From: Streptomyces sp. Act143
GTDB lineage: Bacteria > Actinomycetota > Actinomycetes > Streptomycetales > Streptomycetaceae
Direction of reading: 5' to 3'
Length of the DNA stretch: 64,000 nucleotides
NCBI RefSeq assembly: GCF_003143935.1
Contig: NZ_QFRX01000001.1
Location: forward strand, 2,415,408 to 2,479,407
A model generated the notes under the pieces. It did no database searches and was not told the DNA's origin. It saw only the letters and a program-made list of their open reading frames with translations. Made by a program: the position numbers and the translations under genes. Below, in pieces: positions 15,685-24,639 of the stretch (its first letter is position 1; each line of letters opens with the position of its first letter).

Positions 15685-17367
15685 ATGTCCGGAGCCGCAC
15701 CCAACGGAGGCGTCGGCCGCCGCGCCTTCGTGCTCGGCAGCGCCGCCGCGGCCGGTACGGCCGCACTCGCCGGGCCGCTCGCCCAGACGGCGTCCGCCGC
15801 GACCTTCGGCTGGACCGACGACGGCTCGAACTACGTCGTCGACACCGGCGCCAACCTCGTCTTCAAGGTCAGCAAGACCAATGGCGACCTGACCTCACTG
15901 GTCTACAAGGGCACCGAGTACCAGGGCTACGGCGGCAAGAACTCGCACATCGAATCCGGCCTCGGCACCTCGACGGTGACGATCCGTCAGTCCGGGTCGA
16001 CGATCCTGGTCTCGGTCGCGTACGGCACGCTCCGCCACTACTACGCGGCCCGCAGCGGCGAGAACAACATCTACCTGTGGACCAACCGCGCCGACACCTC
16101 GGTGGCCTCCACCCGCTTCATCCTGCGCGTCAAGGCGGGCCTGTTCCTCAACGACGAACCCGATTCCTACACTTACGCGCCCACCACCATCGAGGCCTCC
16201 GACGTCTTCGCCAAGTCCGACGGCCAGACCCGCTCCAAGCACTACTCGAAGCTGCGGGTCATGGACTACAACTACATCGGCTGGACGACGGGCAGCGTCG
16301 GCCTGTGGATCGTCCGCTCCAACCACGAGAAGGCCTCCGGCGGTCCCTTCTACCGCTCCCTCCTGCGCCACCAGAGCGCCGACGGCGGCGGACTGTACGA
16401 GATCCTGCACTACGCCCAGAACCAGACCGAGGACGAGCGCTTCGGCCTCCAGGGCCCGTACGTCATCGCCCTCACCGACGGCGGCGCCCCCTCCTCCTCG
16501 CTCTACCCGGGCACGCTGGCCACCTCCTGGGCCGACTCCCTCGGCATCTCCGGCTACGTGGCCGCGAGCGGCCGGGGCCGGGTCGCGGGCGTCGGGATCA
16601 CCGGCCGCAACACGGCCTACCCGTACACGGTCGGGCTCGCCAACTCGGCCGCCCAGTACTGGGGTTCGGCCCGCTCGTCCGACGGCTGGTTCTCGATCAC
16701 CGGGGTGCTGCCGGGGACGTACACGCTCACCGTCTACAAGGGCGAACTCGGCGTCCACACCACGTCGGTGACGGTGACCGCGGGCGGCACGACCACCCTC
16801 AACACCATCGCGATCCCGTCCTCGAACGATCCGAGCAACGCGAGCGCGATCTGGCGCATCAACGACTGGAACGGCACGCCGAGCGGTTTCAAGAACGCCG
16901 ACCTGATGACGTACGCCCACCCCTCCGACGTCCGCGCCGCCGCCTGGACCGGCAATGTGGTCATCGGCAGCGGCACCGAGACCTCCGCGTTCCCCTGCTA
17001 CCTCTGGAAGGACGTCAACAGCGGTCTGCTGGTGTACTTCAAGCTGACCGCGGCCCAGGCCGCCGCCGCGCACACCCTGCGCATCGGCGTGACGACGGCC
17101 TACGCCAACGGACGGCCGCAGGTCGTCGTCAACGACACCTGGACGTCGGCGATCCCCTCCCCGCCCACCCAGCCGAGCACCCGGTCGCTGACCAACGGCT
17201 CCTACCGGGGCAACAACTACACGTTCGCCTACAGCGTCCCGGCGAGCGCCTGGCTCACGGACACCAGCCAGTACAACATCCTGAAGATCAACGTGGTGAG
17301 CGGTTCGGGGACGACGGCCTATCTCAGCGCCGGCACGTCGATCGACGCGATCGACCTGCTGGCCTGA
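15685..17367 (+). CDS. Rhamnogalacturonan lyase, PL4-like, Tat-secreted
   Basis: 560 residues. The signal is twin-arginine (GRRAFVLGSAAAAGTAALAG), cleaved near the ASAA at residue 35. The mature protein starts with the beta-sandwich pattern of PL4 lyases (FGWTDDGSNYVVDTGANLVF, then VSKTNGDLTSLVYKGTEYQG). A central FN3-like segment follows (LPGTYTLTVYKGELGVHTTS), then a C-terminal carbohydrate-binding-like domain (IWRINDWNGTPSGFKNAD). PL4 enzymes cleave Rha-GalA bonds in rhamnogalacturonan I by beta-elimination. ATG 15685 follows a GGAGGC box. The gene is divergent from the CE12 esterase and convergent, with only 7 bases between stops, with the GH43 gene. Confidence 0.88.
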   Translation: MSGAAPNGGVGRRAFVLGSAAAAGTAALAGPLAQTASAATFGWTDDGSNYVVDTGANLVFKVSKTNGDLTSLVYKGTEYQGYGGKNSHIESGLGTSTVTIRQSGSTILVSVAYGTLRHYYAARSGENNIYLWTNRADTSVASTRFILRVKAGLFLNDEPDSYTYAPTTIEASDVFAKSDGQTRSKHYSKLRVMDYNYIGWTTGSVGLWIVRSNHEKASGGPFYRSLLRHQSADGGGLYEILHYAQNQTEDERFGLQGPYVIALTDGGAPSSSLYPGTLATSWADSLGISGYVAASGRGRVAGVGITGRNTAYPYTVGLANSAAQYWGSARSSDGWFSITGVLPGTYTLTVYKGELGVHTTSVTVTAGGTTTLNTIAIPSSNDPSNASAIWRINDWNGTPSGFKNADLMTYAHPSDVRAAAWTGNVVIGSGTETSAFPCYLWKDVNSGLLVYFKLTAAQAAAAHTLRIGVTTAYANGRPQVVVNDTWTSAIPSPPTQPSTRSLTNGSYRGNNYTFAYSVPASAWLTDTSQYNILKINVVSGSGTTAYLSAGTSIDAIDLLA

Positions 17368-17374
17368 TGTGACG

Positions 17375-18787
17375 TCATGTTCCGCGCGTCCACTGCTGGT
17401 TCGTCGCTCCGCTGCAGGTGTAGGTGATGATCGCCGCGGAGTTGGCGGTGGACGCGCCGTTCACGTCGAGGCACTCGCCGGTGGCGCGGGCCTTGATGGT
17501 GACGTACGAGCCCGAGGTGACCACCGACCACTGCTGGGTGGTCGTGCCGGAGCTGCAGTTCTCCTGGGTGACGTTGGTGGCGTTCTCCTGGAGGCACAAC
17601 GAGCTGCCGCGGCCGACCAGCTGGTAGTAGCCGGTACCGAGGTCCTTGAACCACCACTTCTGGTTGCCGCCGCCGTTGCAGGTGTACTGGCTGATCGCGA
17701 TGCCCTGCCACAGCGACTGGTCGGGCACGTCGGCGCACTTGGAACTGTGGCGCGCGATCAGCGTGTTGTACGTGGCGCTCGTCCCGCCGATCGTGCCGGC
17801 GGCCGTGTCCACCGTGACCTCGGGGTACCAGGACATGGACATCTTGGTGGAACTCGGGAAGGTCAGCGGCAGCCACACGTACCGGGAGTCGTTGACCGTG
17901 CCGCCGAAGGAGTTGCCCCAGCGGTCGCCCATGTAGAGGTACGAGGTGCCCGAGGTCCCGGTGACCGGGAGGACGTACGCGGTCTGGGAGTTGTACGTCG
18001 TGGAGTCGCCGACGTTCGCCATCGCGCTCCACGGCCCGGCGAGGGAGGTGGCGGTGGCGTACTGCTGCTGGTTGGCGCTCCAGCCGGTGGCGCCGGAGGT
18101 CAGCATGAAGTAGACGCTGCCCCGTTTGAACAGCGCCGGTGCCTCGCGGTGGCCGCCCGGCCAGGGGTTGGCGACCAGGCTGTCGATGCCGGTGTAGGAG
18201 GCGTTCAGCTTGTAGATGTGCAGGTCGTAGTTCTCGTTGGCGGCCGAGACCATGTAGCCGGTGCCGTCGGTGTCGACGTACGTGGTGATGTCCCGGGACA
18301 TGTACTGGCCGAGCGGGCGGAAGCTGCCCTGGTAGGTGTAGGTGCCGTCGACGGTGTCGGAGACGGCGACGGCCGCGCGGGCCTCGCTGTAGTCCGTGCC
18401 GTTCTCCTTGTGCATCCACATGACGAACTTGCCGGTGGAGGCGTTGTACATGACCTTGGGCCGCTCGATGTAGGCGGTGCCCAGCTCGGTGGCGGAGGAC
18501 TGGGTCAGGACGTTGTTCCTGAACTCCCAGTTCTTCAGGTCGGTGGAGCGGTAGACGGAGACGGCCTTGAAGGTGTTGTCGGCGTTGCGGTTCTCGCCGA
18601 ACCAGTAGTAGTACGAGCCGACCTTGATGACCCCGCCGCCGTGGGCGTGCAGGGCGTTGCCCGAACTGTCCGTGAACTGCACCCCGTTGGGGATCGTCAG
18701 GGCCGCGGCCTGGGCGGGACCCGCGGTGACGAGGGCGCCGGCGAGGGCCAGGCAGAGGGCGAGCAGTACCGCGTACGCACGTCTCAT
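17375..18787 (-). CDS. GH43 family glycosidase with ricin-type CBM13 (exo-galactanase-like)
   Basis: 470 residues: a Sec signal peptide (1-28, ending GPAQAAA), a GH43 five-blade propeller (about 30-325) opening with HAHGGGVIKVGSYYYWFGEN, and a C-terminal ricin-B/CBM13 trefoil (about 335-470) with QW repeats (NQKWWFKDLGTGYYQL, TTQQWSVV, TNQQWTRGT). The N-terminal block resembles the exo-beta-1,3-galactanase branch of GH43, which also commonly carries CBM13. A role on arabinogalactan or galactan side chains is likely but unproven. The start overlaps the stop of the upstream GH43 gene as ATGA, so the two enzymes are made together. Confidence 0.82.
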   Translation of the reverse strand: MRRAYAVLLALCLALAGALVTAGPAQAAALTIPNGVQFTDSSGNALHAHGGGVIKVGSYYYWFGENRNADNTFKAVSVYRSTDLKNWEFRNNVLTQSSATELGTAYIERPKVMYNASTGKFVMWMHKENGTDYSEARAAVAVSDTVDGTYTYQGSFRPLGQYMSRDITTYVDTDGTGYMVSAANENYDLHIYKLNASYTGIDSLVANPWPGGHREAPALFKRGSVYFMLTSGATGWSANQQQYATATSLAGPWSAMANVGDSTTYNSQTAYVLPVTGTSGTSYLYMGDRWGNSFGGTVNDSRYVWLPLTFPSSTKMSMSWYPEVTVDTAAGTIGGTSATYNTLIARHSSKCADVPDQSLWQGIAISQYTCNGGGNQKWWFKDLGTGYYQLVGRGSSLCLQENATNVTQENCSSGTTTQQWSVVTSGSYVTIKARATGECLDVNGASTANSAAIITYTCSGATNQQWTRGT

Positions 18788-19893
18788 GACGCGACCTCCA
18801 GGTCCGTGACGGTGGTGTCCGCCACCGGGATGCCGAAATCGGGGGTGCCGTCCGCGTGCCAGCCCAGCTTCTGGACGCGGGTGTGCCGGTTGGGGTCGTT
18901 CAGCGGGTCGCCGACGATCTCCTTGTACTGGCGGGCGTGGTAGACGAGGACGTCGCTGCGGCCGTCCTCGGCGACGGTGAAGCAGTTGTGGCCGGGGCCG
19001 TACTGCCGGGTGGTGTCGTTGCTGGTGAAGACCGGGGCCGGCGACTTGGACCAGCTGGCCGGGTCCATGAGGTCGGCGTCCGCGTCGACGGTCAGCAGGC
19101 CCATGCAGTAGTGGAAGTCGGTGGCGCTGGCCGAGTAGGACATGAAGAGCCGGCCGTTGCGGGCGATGACGGACGGCCCCTCGTTGACCTTGTACCCGAC
19201 GCACTCCCAGTCGTACTCGGGTGTCGACAGCCGCACCTGAGGCCCCGTCAGAGTCCAGGGGTTCGCCATCTTCGACAGCCACAGGGCGGTGTTGTTGGCC
19301 ATGCCGGGTTCGTGCTGGGCCCAGGCGAGGTAGCGGGTGCCGCGGTGGGTGAAGGTGGTGGCGTCGAGGGAGAAGGTCTCCCAGGCCGTCCTGATCTGGC
19401 CCCGCTCGGCCCAAGTGCCCTTGAAAGGATCGGGGTTGGCGTTCTCCAAGACCCAGATCCGGATGTCCCACACGCTCTCGGCGGGCGCGGAGGCGAAGTA
19501 GATGTACCACTTGCCGCCGATGCGGTGGATCTCCGGAGCCCAGATGTGCGCGCCCATCGGGCCGGTGGCGTGCTTGGTCCAGATGACCGACTCGGCGGCG
19601 GTCGCCAGGCCGTTCAGGGTGCGGGAACGGCGCAGGATGATCCGGTCGTACTCGGGGGCGGTGGCGGTGAAGTAGTAGGTGCCGTCGGAGTGGCGGTGGA
19701 TGTGCGGGTCGGCGCGGTGGCGGACGAGCGGGTTCACGAACGGGGGTGCCTTCTTCGGGCTCGATGCGGTCGGGCTCGGGGCGGTCGGGCTCGGGGCGGC
19801 TGCGGCAGCGGTGGGGGTCGTGGCCAGGGCGCCCGCGGCCAGGGCGCCCTTCAGCAGCAGCCGGCGGTCGGGGACGGGGGGAACGCGGCTCAT
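18784..19893 (-). CDS. GH43 alpha-L-arabinofuranosidase / exo-arabinanase-like, secreted
   Basis: 369 residues. The leader carries twin arginines (DRRLLLKGALAAGALATTP) followed by a Ser/Pro/Thr linker to about residue 48. The GH43 domain begins NPLVRHRADPHIHRHSDGTYY, where the Asp of ADPH is the usual general-base position, and continues with GAHIWAPEIHRIGGKWYIYF and the later NEGPSV strand with the catalytic-acid glutamate. It resembles the GH43 exo-alpha-1,5-arabinofuranosidase group. It would release arabinose from arabinan side chains of pectin outside the cell. It is the first gene of a two-gene GH43 operon and has a tandem operator-like sequence 40-75 bases upstream. Confidence 0.82.
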   Translation of the reverse strand: MSRVPPVPDRRLLLKGALAAGALATTPTAAAAAPSPTAPSPTASSPKKAPPFVNPLVRHRADPHIHRHSDGTYYFTATAPEYDRIILRRSRTLNGLATAAESVIWTKHATGPMGAHIWAPEIHRIGGKWYIYFASAPAESVWDIRIWVLENANPDPFKGTWAERGQIRTAWETFSLDATTFTHRGTRYLAWAQHEPGMANNTALWLSKMANPWTLTGPQVRLSTPEYDWECVGYKVNEGPSVIARNGRLFMSYSASATDFHYCMGLLTVDADADLMDPASWSKSPAPVFTSNDTTRQYGPGHNCFTVAEDGRSDVLVYHARQYKEIVGDPLNDPNRHTRVQKLGWHADGTPDFGIPVADTTVTDLEVAS

Positions 19894-19930
19894 ACGGACT
19901 GCCTCTCGGGTGGGGGTGTCCTGAGAGCGA

Positions 19931-19967
19931 TGTTCGATATTGAGAACATCTGTTGTTATTGCGAACA
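19931..19967 (-). promoter_or_regulatory. Tandem TGTTC-N-GAACA sites upstream of GH43 operon
   Basis: TGTTCGATATTGAGAACA (19931-19948) and TGTTGTTATTGCGAACA (19951-19967) are two imperfect palindromes with a 20-base period, in an AT-rich pocket just upstream of the GH43 start at 19893. The TGTTC/GAACA arms are of a type bound by some IclR- or GntR-class regulators; the protein is unknown. Confidence 0.55.
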
Positions 19968-20019
19968 GCCGAAAGGTACGGCCGGCAACAAGGGAGGTCA
20001 ACGGGTCGGACGCGACAAG

Positions 20020-20034
20020 AGAAGGCGCTTTCTG
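20020..20034. promoter_or_regulatory. LacI-type operator candidate
   Basis: AGAAGGCGCTTTCTG is a near-palindrome identical over 15 bases to the site at 36399-36413. It lies about 130 bases upstream of the GH43 operon start. Confidence 0.5.
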
Positions 20035-20055
20035 CGAGCGCTCTCCGGGCGGGTG

Positions 20056-20439
20056 ACCTCGACCTGGCGGCGGCCGGGGCCAACCTCGCGAAGAAGATCA
20101 CCGTGCTGGACCACCAGGGGACCCCGAGGACCACGGGCACCTTCACCGGGCTGAAGGGAGGGCGCGCAGATCAAGCTCGCGGACACCGCCCACTGGATCA
20201 CCGACAAGGGCGGCGACGGCAACGACGTCGTCCTCACCGCCCGCCACAGGCGAGACCTCCGAACCGGAGGGAATCCCGGCCTCCACAGCCGACGTGACCC
20301 GCATCGCGGGCGCCGCGCAGGACGACGAGCTCGCCTGTGGCCGTACGCCCTGTACCTCGGCCTGCTGGGCGGCCTGGCGGTCCCGGCGGCCAGGCACCGG
20401 CCCGCACGCCACGGCGGCGGACGACATGCGGTGCGCTGA
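20056..20439 (+). pseudogene. Decayed C-terminus of a beta-helix-type surface/secreted protein
   Basis: Conceptual translation across frameshifts gives a coherent protein tail. One frame reads GDLDLAAAGANLAKKITVLD and ends TTGTFTGLK at about 20156. After one extra G in a GGG run the next frame reads EGAQIKLADTAHW and GGDGNDVVLTA. A further shift gives TGETSEPEGIPASTADVTRI, and another gives LWPYALYLGLLGGLAVPAARH to a stop at 20439. The GGDGNDVVLT ending with a C-terminal hydrophobic segment and basic tail is typical of large repeat-rich Streptomyces secreted proteins. No intact start exists, so this is a remnant with at least three frame disruptions. Confidence 0.65.
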
Positions 20440-20598
20440 GAGACGGTCCGAGTTCTGCCGGGCTCCCCAGACCCCCTGGGGCACGGGGCTGTGCCGATGC
20501 GCGGTTCCGCCGCGTGGGCGCGACCGGCCACAACCAGCCGCACCCGGCCCCCGACAGCAAGAGGCACCCCCGTGGCCGCAACGACTACTGTCAACACC

Positions 20599-21522
20599 AT
20601 GACCAGCTCCTCCACCCTCGCCCAGGCGCTAGCCACCCGCACCGTCGTCCTCGACGGCGGCATGTCCAACCAGCTCGAGTCCGCCGGCCACGACCTGAGC
20701 GACGAGCTGTGGTCGGCCCGGCTGCTCGCCGAGCGCCCCGAGGCGATCACCGAGGCGCACCTGGCCTACTACGAGGCCGGCGCGGACGTCGCGATCACCT
20801 CCAGCTACCAGGCGACTTTCGAGGGCTTCGAGAAGCGCGGCATCAGTCACGACCGCGCCACCGAGCTGCTGTCCCTCAGCGTGGAGCTGGCCCGCGAGGC
20901 GGCCCGGCAGGCGCAGGCGAAGGGCGTCACCCGACCGCTGTACGTCGCCGCCTCCGTCGGCCCCTACGGGGCGATGCTCGCGGACGGCTCCGAATACCGC
21001 GGCCGGTACGGGCTGAGCGTGGCGGAGCTGGAGGCGTTCCACCGCCCGCGCCTGGAGGTGCTGGCCGCGACCGGGCCTGACGTCCTGGCCCTCGAAACCG
21101 TGCCGGACGCCGACGAGGCGCAGGCGCTGCTGCGGGCGCTGCGCGGGCTGGACACGCCCGCCTGGCTGTCGTACTCGGTCGCGGGCGACCGCACCCGTGC
21201 CGGGCAGCCGCTGGAGGAGGCCTTCGCCCCGGCCGCCGACGCGGACGAGGTCGTCGCGGTCGGCGTGAACTGCTGTGCGCCGGAGGACGTGGAGAGGGCG
21301 GTCGAGATCGCGGCCCGGGTCACCGGCAAGCCGGTCGTGGTCTACCCCAACAGCGGCGAGGCCTGGGACGCCGAGGCCCGCGCCTGGAGCGGCCGGTCCA
21401 GCTTCGCGCCGGGCGAGGTACTGGCCTGGCAGGGGGCCGGGGCGCGGCTGATCGGCGGCTGCTGCCGGGTGGGTCCGGCGGCGATCGCGTCGATCGCGGG
21501 GACCCTGTCGTCGCACGCGTAG
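20599..21522 (+). CDS. mmuM: Homocysteine S-methyltransferase
   Basis: 307 residues of the zinc-dependent homocysteine methyltransferase barrel. VVLDGGMSNQLESAGHDLSD at the N-terminus, SYQATFEGFEKRG, VGVNCCAPEDV with the first zinc cysteine, and the C-terminal IGGCCRVGP cysteine pair are all present. The enzyme transfers a methyl group from S-methylmethionine or SAM to homocysteine to form methionine in the cytosol. ATG 20599 has TACTGT seven bases upstream and no ribosome binding site, fitting a leaderless message. A GTG at 20572 is an alternative start. It appears to be a single-gene unit between the pseudogene and a LacI gene. Confidence 0.9.
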   Translation: MTSSSTLAQALATRTVVLDGGMSNQLESAGHDLSDELWSARLLAERPEAITEAHLAYYEAGADVAITSSYQATFEGFEKRGISHDRATELLSLSVELAREAARQAQAKGVTRPLYVAASVGPYGAMLADGSEYRGRYGLSVAELEAFHRPRLEVLAATGPDVLALETVPDADEAQALLRALRGLDTPAWLSYSVAGDRTRAGQPLEEAFAPAADADEVVAVGVNCCAPEDVERAVEIAARVTGKPVVVYPNSGEAWDAEARAWSGRSSFAPGEVLAWQGAGARLIGGCCRVGPAAIASIAGTLSSHA

Positions 21523-21570
21523 TCCGCGCCCTCCCCCTCCTCCCCGCCCGCTGCTAGCCTCCGTTTCGGG

Positions 21571-21578
21571 AACCGGTT
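21571..21578. promoter_or_regulatory. AACCGGTT operator candidate upstream of LacI gene
   Basis: gggAACCGGTTgct lies 64 bases before the LacI-type start at 21642 and matches sites ahead of the GH127 gene and the ABC operon. A probable autoregulatory operator. Confidence 0.55.
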
Positions 21579-21641
21579 GCTGACGCGTTGCCGCAGTTCC
21601 CGAGGGGTGGCGGGAGCACGGGGAGAGGGGCGTGGCCGGGG

Positions 21642-22694
21642 ATGACCAGAAAGAGCGAGGACGCGAGCCGGAGCACCATCCGGGACGTGGCGGCCCGCGC
21701 GGGGGTGTCCGCGTCGACCGTGTCGCGGGTGCTCGGCGGGGTCTATCCGGTGAGCACGACGACCCGGACGCGCGTGCTGCGGGCCGTGCGCGAGCTGGAC
21801 TACGTCGCCGACGCGCGCGCCAAGGCCGTCGCGGGTGCCGGCACGCCCACGCTGGCGTTCGTGCTGGAGGACATCACCGGACCGTCGTTCGCGCTGATGG
21901 CGCACGGCGTGGAGCGCGAGGCTACCCGGCTGGGGCATCTGTGCCTGGTGTGCAGCACCGAGGGCGACGCCCGGCACGAGGTCGAGTTCGTGGAGATGAT
22001 GCGCGCCCAGCGGGCCGCGGCCGTGATCCTGGTCGGTGGCGGCGCCGACACCGCCGAGTACCGCGAGCGCACCCGGCGCATGGCCGACTCGCTCGCCTCG
22101 GCCGGCTCCCGACTGGTGCTGTGCGGGCGCCCGCCGCTCGGGCCCGGGGCGCCGGTGACGGTCATCGAGTACGACAACGAGGGCGGCGCCTACGCCCTGG
22201 TCGCCCACGTCCTCGCGCAGGGCCACCGCCGGGTGCTGTTCCTCGGCGGCGGGCCGGACCACACCACGGCCCAGGGCCGGGAGCGCGGCTATCTCGCCGC
22301 CCACCGGGCCCGTGGCCTGGAACCCGACCCGGAGCTGGTGCTGCACGGCGACTTCACCCGCGACTCGGGCCACCGGCTGATGCGCCAAGTCCTGGAGCGG
22401 CGGCTGGAGTTCACGGCCGTGGTGGCCGCCACCGACATGGTCGCCGCGGGGGCGCTCACCGCCCTGCACGAGGCGGGCCTGAGCGTGCCGGACGACGTGT
22501 CGCTGGCCGGGTACGACGACATCCCGTTCGCCCGGGATCTGCATCCGGCGCTGACGACCGTGCATGTTCCCTACGAGGAGCTGGGCAGGCTCGCGGTACG
22601 GACCGCGCTGGGGCGCGAGCCGAACGCACCGGACGAGCATCTGCTGCTGGGGACGCATGTGGTGGTGCGGAACTCGGTGGCGGCAGCGCGGTAA
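21642..22694 (+). CDS. LacI-family transcriptional regulator (GH127-linked)
   Basis: 350 residues. The helix-turn-helix is TIRDVAARAGVSASTVSRVL with the hinge region up to residue about 70. A periplasmic-binding-like effector domain follows (LAFVLEDITGPSFALMAHGV, FTAVVAATDMVAAGALTALH, VSLAGYDDIPFARDLHPALT). It ends in THVVVRNSV, shared with the LacI gene at 37720, to which it is clearly paralogous throughout. It sits 88 bases upstream of the GH127 gene on the same strand, and both promoters carry AACCGGTT. It would repress arabinan or pectin genes until a sugar inducer binds. Confidence 0.88.
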   Translation: MTRKSEDASRSTIRDVAARAGVSASTVSRVLGGVYPVSTTTRTRVLRAVRELDYVADARAKAVAGAGTPTLAFVLEDITGPSFALMAHGVEREATRLGHLCLVCSTEGDARHEVEFVEMMRAQRAAAVILVGGGADTAEYRERTRRMADSLASAGSRLVLCGRPPLGPGAPVTVIEYDNEGGAYALVAHVLAQGHRRVLFLGGGPDHTTAQGRERGYLAAHRARGLEPDPELVLHGDFTRDSGHRLMRQVLERRLEFTAVVAATDMVAAGALTALHEAGLSVPDDVSLAGYDDIPFARDLHPALTTVHVPYEELGRLAVRTALGREPNAPDEHLLLGTHVVVRNSVAAAR

Positions 22695-22753
22695 CGGCAC
22701 CGCGGCGCCCCCTTGTCGCCGCACCGGTCGTTTCCTATGCTCACGGCTACAGC

Positions 22754-22761
22754 AACCGGTT
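22754..22761 (+). promoter_or_regulatory. AACCGGTT operator candidate upstream of GH127
   Basis: agcAACCGGTTtcc lies 21 bases ahead of the GH127 ATG (22783), between the LacI stop and the enzyme, in position to block transcription. Confidence 0.55.
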
Positions 22762-22782
22762 TCCATCCGGGGAGTACCGCCC

Positions 22783-24639
22783 ATGTCCACCGGCCCGATC
22801 CGTCTCACCGACCGCGCGTCGAGCGCCCTGCGCCCGGCGACCGGCGCCCGCATCACCGGCGGCTTCTGGGCCGAGCGGCGCAGAATCAACGCCGAGGTGA
22901 GCATCCCGCAGGGCCCGGCCCGGCTGGAGTCAGCCGGGAATCTGGCCAACCTCCGGGCCGCCGCCGACGGCAAGGGCGTCTTCACCGGCGACTTCCCGTT
23001 CCAGGACTCGGACGTCCACAAGTGGCTGGAGGCGGCGTCCTGGCAGCTGGCCGACACCCCCGACGACCACGAACTGACCGCCCGAGTGGCCGGGTTGACG
23101 CGTCTGCTCGCCGACGCGCAGGAGGCCGACGGCTATCTCCAGACGTACTACCAGGTCGCCCACCCCGAGAAGCGCTGGCAGGACCTGGGCTGGGGCCATG
23201 AGCTGTACTGCGCGGGTCATCTGATCCAGGCCGCGGTCGCCCACCACCGGGCCACGGGTCGCCGCGAACTCCTGGACGTGGCCGAGCGGTTCGCCGTACT
23301 CGTCGACTCGGTGTTCGGCATGGACAAGGAGATCGACGGGGTGTGCGGGCATCCCGAGATCGAGACCGCGCTGGTGGAGCTGTACCGGGAGACCGGGGAG
23401 CGGCGCTGGCTCGACCTCGCCGGGTACTTCGTGGACCGGCGCGGGCACGGGTTGCTCGACGGCGGCGTCAACCCCCATCTGGGCCGCACCTACTGGCAGG
23501 ACCACACACCGGTACGCGAGGCCGCGTCCGTCACCGGGCACGCCGTACGGCAGCTGTATCTGCTGGCGGCCGTGGCGGACCTGGCCGCCGAGACCGGCGA
23601 CGCCGGACTGCGGGCCGCGGCCGAGCGGTTGTGGGACGCGATGGTGGCGGCGAAGACCTATCTGACGGGCGGGCTCGGGGCCCGGCACGAGGGCGAGGCG
23701 TTCGGGGAGCCGTACGAACTGCCGCCGGACCGCGCCTACGCGGAGACCTGCGCGGCGATCGCGTCGATCCAGTGGTCGTGGCGGATGGCGCTGCTGACCG
23801 GCGAGGCGAAGTACTCCGACCTCGTCGAGCGCACCCTCTACAACGGTTTCCTGGCCGGGGTCGGTCTGGACGGGGACAGCTGGCTGTACGTCAACCCGCT
23901 CCAGGTCCGCGAGGCGTACGAGGGCGCCTTCGAGCCGGACAAGGCGGCCCGCCGCACCCCCTGGTTCCGGTGCGCCTGCTGCCCGCCGAACGTCATGCGG
24001 CTGCTGGCGTCCCTCCCCCACTACCTGGTGAGCGGTGATGCCGAAGGACTCCAGCTGCACCAGTACGCCACGGGGCAGTACGAGGCCGGTGGCGGCCGGG
24101 TCCGGGTGGAGACCGAATATCCGTGGCAGGGGCGGATCTCGGTGACCGTCGAGGAGGCTCCGGCCGACGCGGACTGGACGCTGTCGCTGCGCATCCCGTC
24201 CTGGTGCACGGACTTCACCGCGTCGGCCCCCGACGGGGCGGCGCCCACCGAGACCCACCCGGGCTGGCTGCGGCTGCGCCGCCGCTGGTCCCCCGGCGAC
24301 ACCCTCACCCTGGACCTGGAGCTGACGCCCCGGCTGACCCGCCCCGACCCCTACGTGGACGCCGTACGGGGCTGTGCGGCCATCGAGCGCGGCCCGCTGG
24401 TGCACTGCCTGGAGGCCGCCGACCAGCGGCCCGGCGTCCCCTTCGAGGACCTCGTCCTGCCCGCCGGCGCCCGCCTGGCGGCCCACCACGATCCCGGGCT
24501 GCTCGGCGGGGTCACCGTGGTCACGGCCGACGGACGGAGCCGGGGAGGCGAAGGCGTCGTACCACTGACCGCAGTTCCGTACCACGTGTGGGCGAACCGG
24601 CGGCCGGGGGCGATGCGGGTGTGGATTCCTCAGGAGTGA
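22783..24639 (+). CDS. GH127 beta-L-arabinofuranosidase-like enzyme
   Basis: 618 residues of the DUF1680/GH127 family. The (alpha/alpha)6 barrel starts with [20 protein letters not shown]. The zinc and nucleophile residues are visible as E321 and C323 (RAYAETCAA) and C399-C400 ([11 protein letters not shown]), matching the Glu-Cys...Cys-Cys arrangement of the family in which one cysteine is the catalytic nucleophile. A beta-sandwich C-terminus follows. There is no signal peptide, so it acts in the cytosol on imported arabino-oligosaccharides carrying beta-linked L-arabinofuranose. A GGGGAG box precedes ATG 22783. Its last 119 bases overlap the convergent carboxylesterase. Confidence 0.88.
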   Translation: MSTGPIRLTDRASSALRPATGARITGGFWAERRRINAEVSIPQGPARLESAGNLANLRAAADGKGVFTGDFPFQDSDVHKWLEAASWQLADTPDDHELTARVAGLTRLLADAQEADGYLQTYYQVAHPEKRWQDLGWGHELYCAGHLIQAAVAHHRATGRRELLDVAERFAVLVDSVFGMDKEIDGVCGHPEIETALVELYRETGERRWLDLAGYFVDRRGHGLLDGGVNPHLGRTYWQDHTPVREAASVTGHAVRQLYLLAAVADLAAETGDAGLRAAAERLWDAMVAAKTYLTGGLGARHEGEAFGEPYELPPDRAYAETCAAIASIQWSWRMALLTGEAKYSDLVERTLYNGFLAGVGLDGDSWLYVNPLQVREAYEGAFEPDKAARRTPWFRCACCPPNVMRLLASLPHYLVSGDAEGLQLHQYATGQYEAGGGRVRVETEYPWQGRISVTVEEAPADADWTLSLRIPSWCTDFTASAPDGAAPTETHPGWLRLRRRWSPGDTLTLDLELTPRLTRPDPYVDAVRGCAAIERGPLVHCLEAADQRPGVPFEDLVLPAGARLAAHHDPGLLGGVTVVTADGRSRGGEGVVPLTAVPYHVWANRRPGAMRVWIPQE

